This document shows, one piece after another, positions 1 through 5,540 of a stretch of DNA of 6,623 nt. Numbering within the stretch: position 1 is the first letter of the stretch; each line of letters starts with the position of its first letter. The notes under the pieces were generated by a model. The model saw nothing but the letters and a program-made list of their open reading frames with translations. It made no database searches and was not told where the DNA came from. The DNA is from VYFG01 sp022827325 (GTDB taxonomy: Bacteria > Pseudomonadota > Gammaproteobacteria > Arenicellales > Poriferihabitantaceae). Location of the stretch: contig JAJDTE010000223.1 in the NCBI GenBank assembly GCA_022827325.1, forward strand, positions 1 through 6,623, given 5' to 3'. The position numbers and the translations under genes were made by a program.

Positions 1-16
1 GTCGCGGCGGATTCCG

Positions 17-33
17 GCCGGACGGCATCCGGC
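17..33. other. Short GC-rich hairpin downstream of the TIGR03755-like gene
   Basis: Two perfect 6-bp arms, GCCGGA (17-22) and TCCGGC (28-33), surround a 5-base loop, 28 bases past the stop codon at 61. There is no T-tract on either side, so this is not a canonical intrinsic terminator. It may be a weak intercistronic RNA structure or a chance product of GC-rich DNA. Confidence 0.25.
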
Positions 34-60
34 GAGAGAACAGGATGTGGAGCGGACGGA

Positions 61-1431
61 TCATCGGAACACCGCACCTTCCGTGGCGGGCGCCGAGGGA
101 GTTCCGCCGCCTCCCCGGACCGGGGCGCCCCCGCCGGCACGGGTGTGCCGCATAAGCGTCGCAGCAGTGGACGAGGCGGCCCTGGTACGGATTTCGTATT
201 CGTCCTTGAGGAGCCGCGCCTCCATCTCGAGGAGTGCGATCGCGTCCTCCCTGACCAGCTCCCGGGCCGGCGAGGCCTCCACCTCCGAAAGGCGGGAGCC
301 GGCAAGCAGTATACGCCTGGCCAGGTTGACCTTCTCCATGGCGCGAAGAAGCGCGATCTCGGCGGAGATGCGGTTGATGGCGATCGCCCGCATATCGGGT
401 CTCATGCTTCCGAGTGTCCACAGGAGGGACGGCGTGATAGTCAGGCCGGGCACGCTCATGTCGGCGAGCTCTTCCGGCGACGGCCGGGAACCGGACATTT
501 CGCTGTCGACGGCGGCGGTTAGTTTCACGGATGTTTCTACGGCATCCTCGTGCATGCCGGCGTTGATTCCCCGCGGCGGCTGGCCGGATGGGGGCGTGGT
601 CCGGGCATTGGTGATGACGGTCTCGCCGGTCATCTCCAGTATTTCGCCGGCGGCATCGTCGGGAGTCGGCCAGTAGACTTTCATGCGTGAAGGCGGGGCC
701 CCGGGCGGTGCGCCGCCGCCGGCGGCATCGGCGTCATCGAGGAGCTCGTAACCCGCCTTGGCCACATCCTCGACGACCGGGATCACGCGGGTGTCACTGT
801 CGTCGCAGAAGTAATCCTCCCCCCCGATCCAGGTGATGCAGCCGTGCTTTTCGGACACTTCCTCCTGGACCTCGTCAACCGGCGCACCGGACCCCGCGGA
901 TTTCCGCCAGGTGTCCCGCTGGCCGAATTCGATCCAGTCGTAATACGGGTTCTCGCCGGCGAGGATCTGGTTTTCCGCGTCCTGGCAGGACTTCACCCCG
1001 AGGCGGTATTCGTCCTCGTACCGGAGCATCATGTTTTCGAGCATATTGGCGAGGTTGGGGTTCGCCTGGCGTAGGAGATACAGGGGTAACGAAGCCACGG
1101 CGCCGGTGGCGGCGTAGGTCAGGCTGTCGACGGCCTGGTCGAGACCGCGGGTGAGGTTGCCGAACATGTGGCGGAGGTTGTCGCTGAGATCGAACTGGCC
1201 GCATGAATAGCCAAGCGCGAGGGACCCGGCGCCCCGGATCCGGGTGTGCCGGCCGTATCCGACGGGCCCGCCGAGCGCCTGCCCGCCCCCGATCTCGTAG
1301 TAGATGAGATCGTCGAGCCAGGTTCCGCCCTGCTGGGCCAGCGCGGACGCGGGGACCGCCACGGCGGCCAGGAATCCGGCCAGGGCAGCCGCACCGGTTT
1401 TTTTCATGTTCTTTTTCATCATCAGTTCCAT
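61..1431 (-). CDS. Conjugative element periplasmic protein, TIGR03755-like
   Basis: A 456-residue protein recognised from memory as the TIGR03755 (PFL_4711-type) family, a mating-pore component of GI-type conjugation systems whose exact role is not known. It begins with a lysine-rich stretch and a hydrophobic signal peptide ending at ALA, with likely cleavage after residue 32. The YYEIGGG block (44-50), the GYSCGQFDLSD region (74-84), the SLPLYLL segment (114-120) and the WIGG block (201-204) fit the family. Cysteines 77, 149, 198 and 209 could form disulfides in the periplasm. The middle (about 235-300) is a Gly/Pro-rich linker, followed by a helical, charged C-terminal part and a Gly/Pro-rich tail. 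It starts 10 bases after the preceding TraU-like gene ends, so it is in the same operon. The ATG at 1431 has a weak ribosome site; in-frame ATGs at 1422 and 1419 are alternatives. The family is clear, the start less so. Confidence 0.9.
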   Translation of the reverse strand: MELMMKKNMKKTGAAALAGFLAAVAVPASALAQQGGTWLDDLIYYEIGGGQALGGPVGYGRHTRIRGAGSLALGYSCGQFDLSDNLRHMFGNLTRGLDQAVDSLTYAATGAVASLPLYLLRQANPNLANMLENMMLRYEDEYRLGVKSCQDAENQILAGENPYYDWIEFGQRDTWRKSAGSGAPVDEVQEEVSEKHGCITWIGGEDYFCDDSDTRVIPVVEDVAKAGYELLDDADAAGGGAPPGAPPSRMKVYWPTPDDAAGEILEMTGETVITNARTTPPSGQPPRGINAGMHEDAVETSVKLTAAVDSEMSGSRPSPEELADMSVPGLTITPSLLWTLGSMRPDMRAIAINRISAEIALLRAMEKVNLARRILLAGSRLSEVEASPARELVREDAIALLEMEARLLKDEYEIRTRAASSTAATLMRHTRAGGGAPVRGGGGTPSAPATEGAVFR

Positions 1432-1441
1432 AACCGGAAAA

Positions 1442-2434
1442 TCAGAACCGGATTCTGGCTATGGTCTTTCCGGATCCCGGGCAGCAGTCGTGGAGCGGCC
1501 AGTAGACCCACCCGTAACCGCCCTCCCCCGGTCCGGAGACGTTCTCACGGTCCTGGTAGTAGTTCCGGTCCTCGCCGAAGGTGTTGCACTGTTTCTCGCT
1601 GCGGGGATGGATCATCTGCCACCGGTCTGTTTTCTCGTCGCTCTCCGATATGCCGGGCACCCGAAGGTAGAGGTGAGACTGGCCCGCCCGGGTGGCGATA
1701 TCGACGGCCCGCTGCGCTGCCACGGCGCCGGCGAGGACGTCGTGGTACTGGCGCACGTGGCCCTGGCGCGGGTGCACCGTGCCCCACATGCCGGCTGGGA
1801 ACCTGCCGATGGTCCGGAGGCCGGGGACCCAGGTGGCCGGGTAGAGCTGCTCGGTGATGCCGGTCCGCCAGCTGGCAGCATCGACCTCGCTGGAGAAGTA
1901 GAGCGCCATGGGCTTTACGCTTGTGGTGCAAGCAACCGGCACGGCCCCGCCCGTGAGCCACTGGCGGAATGCCAGGGTGGCGGGATTGCCGATGACGGAG
2001 ATCTCCTTGAACCGGAGATTGGCGTCGGACTGGGTACCCGCGTCAGCGGTTCCTGCAGGCCTCGTGGCGGTCCCGTGGCCGCCGCCGAGGGGTACGCCCG
2101 CGGTGGCCCGGGAAACGGCGTCAGCGGCCGCTGCAAGCGGTTCGCCGTACAGGGCCTTTCCTTCCGACCACGGGTTGTCCCCGGGCTCGTTGTAGGCGGA
2201 CACGACAAGATCGGGAATCCGGTGCTCGACCCAGGGATAGGCCTTGATCCGGCAGCCGAAGAAGCCGCACTTGAGCTTGAGGCAGATTCCGACGATCTTC
2301 CAATCGAGGCAGTCGACGGCGGTCGTGGCTTCCACGACGTCGGCGCTGGTGAAGGTATCGGCGCGCGGGGCGGCCGGAACCGCGAAAACCATCAAACACC
2401 ACGTCAGAAAAACTGGTACGGATCGAGCTCTCAT
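1442..2434 (-). CDS. TraU-like conjugative transfer protein, TIGR03756 family
   Basis: A 330-residue secreted protein of the TIGR03756 (PFL_4710-type) family, which is related to F-plasmid TraU, a periplasmic protein needed for DNA transfer. The signal peptide is residues 1-25, with likely cleavage at PRA/D. A cysteine cluster follows (C42, C51, C56, C61) in a block reading CLDWKIVGIC and CGFFGC, then HRIPDLVVSAYNEPGDNPW, all typical of the family. The second half has the WGTVHPRQGHVRQYHD and AAQRAVDIATR segments, and the C-terminus ends in a CC motif near YGWVYWPLHDCC. The many cysteines imply disulfide bonding in the periplasm. I chose the ATG at 2434 over an upstream in-frame start at 2503. 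It has a GGAGGT site 6 bases upstream, puts the signal peptide at the N-terminus, and overlaps the previous gene's stop as ATGA, which suggests translational coupling. Confidence 0.92.
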   Translation of the reverse strand: MRARSVPVFLTWCLMVFAVPAAPRADTFTSADVVEATTAVDCLDWKIVGICLKLKCGFFGCRIKAYPWVEHRIPDLVVSAYNEPGDNPWSEGKALYGEPLAAAADAVSRATAGVPLGGGHGTATRPAGTADAGTQSDANLRFKEISVIGNPATLAFRQWLTGGAVPVACTTSVKPMALYFSSEVDAASWRTGITEQLYPATWVPGLRTIGRFPAGMWGTVHPRQGHVRQYHDVLAGAVAAQRAVDIATRAGQSHLYLRVPGISESDEKTDRWQMIHPRSEKQCNTFGEDRNYYQDRENVSGPGEGGYGWVYWPLHDCCPGSGKTIARIRF

Positions 2435-2859
2435 GAACCCACCTCCGCATTTCGCTGGTTCCGGTACCGCGTGACCGCGCGCCGAAGATCCGAACCGTAC
2501 CACACCGCCCGGTCGTCCAGGACGATCGCCGGCAGGTGCGTAATGCCTCCCTGCCGGATCCTGAACAGGGCCTGCCAGGCTTTTTTAAGCTCCAGTTGCA
2601 ACGCCCGAGACAATCGTTTTGCCGCGGCCGCCTCGCGGCTGCCATCGGGAATACGGTCGAGGCCTTCGGCGAGCACCGCCTCGATCTCGCCGATGCGGTC
2701 CAGATGGATGATGGTGGTCCGGTCACGGAGGGATGGCGGCACCTGAACCGGAATGGAGGAGACGGTATAGACTCGAATTGAGACGGGTTCGTTACCGCCC
2801 AACGCCATGGATATCTGGCCCATGGTGCACAGCAACACCGCGATGGAAAACAGGGTCAA
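2431..2859 (-). CDS. Conjugative element periplasmic protein, TIGR03757-like (start uncertain)
   Basis: A small predicted periplasmic protein of the TIGR03757 (PFL_4709-type) family, which normally sits directly before the TIGR03756/TIGR03755 genes, as here. The mature part starts near SIRVYTVSSIPVQVP, continues with an acidic/hydrophobic helix containing IEAVLAEGLD, and ends with ITHLPAIVLDDRAVWYG and AVTRYRNQR, the most typical family signature. Before it is a hydrophobic segment (TLFSIAVLLCTMGQISMALG) that looks like a signal peptide. The start is the problem. The TTG at 2859 is given here because it keeps the hydrophobic segment. ATGs at 2823 and 2808 would remove part or all of it. A GTG at 2940 would give a basic N-region but overlaps the divergent gene at 2920. 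None has a clear ribosome site. Its stop overlaps the next gene's start (ATGA). The gene sits exactly at the edge of the accessory block. Confidence 0.8.
   Translation of the reverse strand: MTLFSIAVLLCTMGQISMALGGNEPVSIRVYTVSSIPVQVPPSLRDRTTIIHLDRIGEIEAVLAEGLDRIPDGSREAAAAKRLSRALQLELKKAWQALFRIRQGGITHLPAIVLDDRAVWYGSDLRRAVTRYRNQRNAEVGS
2441..2446 (-). promoter_or_regulatory. Ribosome binding site for the TraU-like gene
   Basis: GGAGGT on the minus strand, 6 bases before the ATG at 2434. It lies inside the coding end of the TIGR03757-like gene and decides the start of the TraU-like gene in favour of 2434 rather than 2503. Confidence 0.85.
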
Positions 2860-2919
2860 GGCGACTCGACTGATGGTGATACGATACCGCGGTAATTCAA
2901 TACCCGAAGAAAAACAACC

Positions 2920-3681
2920 ATGTCGAAAAAAGCCTTTCACCGTGGAAAGAAGAAGGTGATCAAACCAAAGAAATTTCTTGCAATTGAAGGTCCCGGCTGG
3001 CGTCAAAGGGTTCGGGACGGAACCGCTGTATGGGCGGAGTGCCTCGGCTGCGGTCGTGACATGGGACCGCGCATTTCGAAGGGAAAGCTGGTCAGCCATT
3101 TCTATCACCGAACCGGGGAAGATGCGTCGGACTGCCCCTATTCTCCGAAACCGAATCCGCGGTTCCGGCATCTCTGGGTAAACCGTTGGAACATTGCCAG
3201 GGGAGAAAGGCTGAGAAGGGAATTCTGCGAGGAGCGGAACCTGAAGTCGGCCTTCAATGTCTGCAACAGAATCGCCGGGAGCGTCAATACCGATGAATTC
3301 ATTGCGATGGTCAGGGAAGCCGACCGGCGGAGCATCTGGCGCTACAGTGCCATCAACCTGGCGTTCGTTCCCTATGTTCTGCTTACGCTGATCGATTTTC
3401 ATGCGGCTGCGAACAGCAACAGGGTGAGGAGACTCGGCTTCGAACCTGACTTCCGTTTTGTCATCGGACTTTCCTGGAAAAAACCTCTCAGCCGGATATG
3501 GAAAAAGCCGGGGGAATACGAGCTGCAACCCGTATTCACGGACACGGGTAACCGGATCTACAAGATCCCGACCCGTCGTATTACTGACAGCCGGATTGAT
3601 GAGAGACGGGACGACATCGACTGGATTTCCGAGCCTGCCTACCAGAAACTGGACCGGGCACTTTGTCTGCCGCATCGCTGA
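2920..3681 (+). CDS. Family A protein, copy 1: putative zinc-ribbon protein of unknown function
   Basis: A 253-residue protein I do not recognise. C41-x2-C44, then H60-F-Y-H63 and D71-C72, form a likely zinc-binding ribbon. The pattern vaguely recalls the N-terminal ribbon of CoiA-like proteins, but this is only a resemblance. Blocks shared with copy 2 (4929-5540) are FCEERNL (102-108), READRRSIW (132-140), PY followed by hydrophobics (151-155) and DIDWI (232-236). Aligned codons in the READRR region differ mainly synonymously (GCC/GCG, ATC/ATA, TAC/TAT, Ser AGT/TCC), showing this strand is the coding one. The first 18 residues carry eight lysines, an extension copy 2 lacks; it could bind nucleic acid or reflect a later true start. 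The ribosome site is weak. There is no signal peptide, so it is probably cytoplasmic. It is antisense to the transfer operon and its stop is one base from the B1 stop. Confidence 0.82.
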   Translation: MSKKAFHRGKKKVIKPKKFLAIEGPGWRQRVRDGTAVWAECLGCGRDMGPRISKGKLVSHFYHRTGEDASDCPYSPKPNPRFRHLWVNRWNIARGERLRREFCEERNLKSAFNVCNRIAGSVNTDEFIAMVREADRRSIWRYSAINLAFVPYVLLTLIDFHAAANSNRVRRLGFEPDFRFVIGLSWKKPLSRIWKKPGEYELQPVFTDTGNRIYKIPTRRITDSRIDERRDDIDWISEPAYQKLDRALCLPHR

Positions 3682-3682
3682 T

Positions 3683-4309
3683 TCAGGGACAGAGTTCATT
3701 ACCAGCCTCCGTATTGGGGTCCAGGCTGTCCCAGCACGCCATGATGCCGCCGTAGACGTCGAAACAGCGCATGTCCAGAATCCAGCGGATTCCGGAACCC
3801 GGGAGAGGTCCGGATCCGTCGGATTCCGGGATATCCTCGGGATCGAGAGGCCCGCCATCCCGGAGATACGGATCGAAGCGGCGAATCATTTCGGCAAGCG
3901 CCAACACGGCTTCCCCGTAACTGTCTGCCAGAACGAACACGTCGTCCCTGTCCTGCGCATAGCATGGGGTATATTTGCCACGTGACTGAATCCAGTACCG
4001 ATATCTCCGGAAGAGCAGATCCACGGTATTGGCCTCGACCCGTGCATTCACGATGATTATCAGCGCGGCCCAGAGCGGTCCCTCGGAAGGGCCATCGGAA
4101 TGGGCATCCGGATTCACACGAAGGACATGGCCGTAGTTGTACCCACCCCTGGGATCATCGGAAACCAGGGCGATCAGTTCCCGGTCCCGGTTGAAGGACA
4201 GGTATCCGCTATCGGTCTCGACGACCTTGTTGGTCGACAGGATCCCGGTCCAGCTGGTGTGCGGATTGGACCGGAGAGCGTGAGCCAACTTGTTGGTATA
4301 CAGGCTCAT
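3683..4309 (-). CDS. Family B protein, copy 1: unknown function
   Basis: A 208-residue protein of no family I recognise, probably cytoplasmic since no signal peptide is seen. It is paralogous to the protein at 5513-6187. Shared blocks are HALRSNP (10-16), LIALVS (45-50), YGHV (59-62), a W-x2-LI stretch near 80-86, SYGEAVLALAEMIRRF (130-145) and CFDVYG (182-187). The region 146-175 is rich in Asp, Gly and Pro and looks like a loop. Its ATG overlaps the stop of gene C as ATGA, and GAGGA lies 7 bases upstream, so C and B1 are probably co-translated. It faces A1 tail to tail with a one-base gap, as B2 faces A2, which suggests A and B work as a pair. The shared SRGK-x-TP string with gene C (here 109-115) is too short to claim homology. 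Confidence 0.85.
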   Translation of the reverse strand: MSLYTNKLAHALRSNPHTSWTGILSTNKVVETDSGYLSFNRDRELIALVSDDPRGGYNYGHVLRVNPDAHSDGPSEGPLWAALIIIVNARVEANTVDLLFRRYRYWIQSRGKYTPCYAQDRDDVFVLADSYGEAVLALAEMIRRFDPYLRDGGPLDPEDIPESDGSGPLPGSGIRWILDMRCFDVYGGIMACWDSLDPNTEAGNELCP

Positions 4310-4833
4310 CGGCAGATCCTCGCGGATTTGATGGAACGCTCGATGTCCATGGAATTCCGCCATCCGGTTTTCGACAGCGGCCTCTTCAGACGTCCCTCGC
4401 ACTGTTGGACACAAAGGACAGCCGGCCGGTTGAGAAGATTTTCGGCGGGTGTCATGCCCTCGTAGCGCACGAAGACGGGAGTGGACTTTCCCCGGCTGCG
4501 GGCGATCTCTAGACCCGTGCGCAGGAGGGCCGCGAAGGGAATGTCGACGGCATAGCCGCGGTACAAAGGTTCCTGGAACTCGATGTCCAGCAGCGTGCTG
4601 AGGACGCACCGATCGTCGATGATCGCCCCATACCAGCAGCCCAGAGTCTCCCGGGTTGCCTTCATGGCATCGAGGGGGATTTCGCCGGCCTGCGGCTTGA
4701 GGGCTCCATACACCAGTTTCAGGGATACATCGTCTTCCATGGGGACCCAATCGGCGATGCCCTCGCCATGGGTCATCAGGGACGTATATTCCGCCGCGGA
4801 CAGCACCCGGTTCTGGATAATCGCGTACTGCAT
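4306..4833 (-). CDS. Gene C: 175-residue protein of unknown function
   Basis: Not recognised. The start at 4833 (MQYAIIQNRVLS) is fixed by AGGAGG 7 bases upstream; the open frame extends to 4902, but that part has no comparable site. Visible features are an acidic N-terminal third (ADWVPMEDD, 27-35), a hydrophobic centre (LLDIEF 81-86, IPFAALL 98-104), a basic C-terminal tail, and five cysteines, C66, C76, C141, C145 and C174, of which C141-x3-C145 could bind metal or form a disulfide. There is no signal peptide or membrane segment. It is the only gene in the block present once. Its stop overlaps the B1 start (ATGA), so it is in one translation unit with B1. It is divergent from A2, with 95 bases between the two start codons. 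Confidence 0.85.
   Translation of the reverse strand: MQYAIIQNRVLSAAEYTSLMTHGEGIADWVPMEDDVSLKLVYGALKPQAGEIPLDAMKATRETLGCWYGAIIDDRCVLSTLLDIEFQEPLYRGYAVDIPFAALLRTGLEIARSRGKSTPVFVRYEGMTPAENLLNRPAVLCVQQCEGRLKRPLSKTGWRNSMDIERSIKSARICR
4317..4321 (-). promoter_or_regulatory. Ribosome binding site for family B copy 1
   Basis: GAGGA on the minus strand, 7 bases before the ATG at 4309 and inside the coding end of gene C. It supports the ATGA-overlap start over the much longer open frame that continues upstream to 5062. Confidence 0.7.
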
Positions 4834-4840
4834 TATCTGT

Positions 4841-4846
4841 CCTCCT
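4841..4846 (-). promoter_or_regulatory. Ribosome binding site for gene C
   Basis: A perfect AGGAGG on the minus strand, 7 bases before the ATG at 4833. It sets the start of gene C and argues that C is well translated. Confidence 0.88.
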
Positions 4847-4917
4847 GACCGCAAAAGGCAGACTGCGGCGGCACCACCGGGGTAAACTTCGTCCCGGCAC
4901 ATTTCGAGAAAGACACT

Positions 4918-4921
4918 GGAG
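4918..4921 (+). promoter_or_regulatory. Ribosome binding site for family A copy 2
   Basis: GGAG on the plus strand, 7 bases before the ATG at 4929, with a second purine run (AGGAAA) directly before the start. It is better than anything upstream of A1 and supports the plus-strand gene. Confidence 0.65.
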
Positions 4922-4928
4922 CAGGAAA

Positions 4929-5540
4929 ATGCCCGAACAGATGAAGACAGAACCTACTTGCCCGGGCTGCAACGCAACGATGAAGCTTGTGAACGGCATG
5001 GATGAATCCAGGGATCCCTGGTTCCGGCATGTTGCGGACACGGACTGTCCCCTGGTCGACAACGGGAGGCAACTGCGCAGTGCTTTCTGCGAGGAGCGGA
5101 ACCTGTTGGAGTGCTACAACGTGATTTGCAGGATCTTCCCAATGTCGGAGATGGATGCGGATGAGTTCCACAGAATCTGCAGGGAAGCGGACAGGAGACG
5201 TATATGGACCTATTCCGGCATGGACATGGAAACCCTTCCCTACATCATGGCCGTGTTGGGCAACGTAACGTTCCATGAGCGGGACCATTCCGGCAGGAGG
5301 CTGCCACCTCGCGTCATGTGGGCGGTGTTGCGCAATGACAAGCGGACCATTGCCATCAGGAGCCGGGATGGTGATGGGAAACCGGTCAGTCTTGGTTTCA
5401 CAACGCTGCGGAATCCGTGGATCGAAGGAGTCCGCGGGGACATCGACTGGATACTGGCGCAGCCGGAGCTGGTGGAAAAGCTCAAACGCTTCTGCAAGGA
5501 AAAGGGGCTTTGTCATGCTGCCGAGCCCTCTTCATGGTGA
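4929..5540 (+). CDS. Family A protein, copy 2: putative zinc-ribbon protein of unknown function
   Basis: A 203-residue paralogue of the protein at 2920-3681, about 50 residues shorter because it lacks the lysine-rich N-terminal extension and part of the C-terminal half. C11-x2-C14, H34 and D39-C40 repeat the putative zinc site. FCEERNL (53-59), READRRRIW (85-93), PY (104-105), FH (115-116) and DIDWI (171-175) match copy 1. The 21 bases encoding the FCEERNL segment are identical in both copies (3223-3243 and 5085-5105), while elsewhere the copies have diverged, so the duplication is old or the copies arrived separately. A charged tail after DIDWI runs into the B2 gene, with 28 bp of tail-to-tail overlap. 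There is no signal peptide. It is antisense to the transfer operon and probably has its own promoter in 4834-4928. Function unknown. Confidence 0.85.
   Translation: MPEQMKTEPTCPGCNATMKLVNGMDESRDPWFRHVADTDCPLVDNGRQLRSAFCEERNLLECYNVICRIFPMSEMDADEFHRICREADRRRIWTYSGMDMETLPYIMAVLGNVTFHERDHSGRRLPPRVMWAVLRNDKRTIAIRSRDGDGKPVSLGFTTLRNPWIEGVRGDIDWILAQPELVEKLKRFCKEKGLCHAAEPSSW

Larger units (their letters stand above)
4834..4928. promoter_or_regulatory. Divergent intergenic region between gene C and family A copy 2
   Basis: This 95-bp stretch is the longest non-coding gap in the window and separates the starts of C (minus) and A2 (plus). It holds both ribosome sites and is the natural place for an A2 promoter. 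I see no convincing -35/-10 pair. Weak inverted arms CCGCA (4849-4853) and TGCGG (4864-4868) are present but may be chance. Confidence 0.4.

Noticed and set aside
1..28. Possible start of a further transfer gene (minus-strand ATG at 28)
   Set aside because: Only nine codons are in the window, without a visible ribosome site, and the ATG lies inside a hairpin. It cannot be supported from this sequence.
1304..2746. Plus-strand open frame of 480 residues
   Set aside because: It lies opposite the TraU-like and TIGR03757-like genes, which have clear family motifs and signal peptides. It is an expected artefact of very high GC.
2860..2919. Promoter for A1 with a TACGAT hexamer at 2880-2885
   Set aside because: No acceptable -35 element lies at the right spacing, so this single weak hexamer is not evidence enough.
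2431..3858. Long minus-strand open frame that fuses the TIGR03757-like protein to about 340 upstream residues
   Set aside because: The upstream part is the complement of gene A1, and codon comparison of A1 with A2 supports the plus strand. Only the last 130-145 residues match the TIGR03757 family.
3683..5062. N-terminal extension of B copy 1 up to 5062
   Set aside because: It would overlap gene C throughout and run into A2. The ATG at 4309 has a ribosome site and an ATGA overlap, and B2 aligns with the short form.
4833..5516. Minus-strand open frame of 227 residues opposite gene A2
   Set aside because: It mirrors A2, and the apparent similarity to the frame opposite A1 is explained by the A1-A2 nucleotide similarity. 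It has no ribosome site, and the A2 frame carries the conserved motifs.
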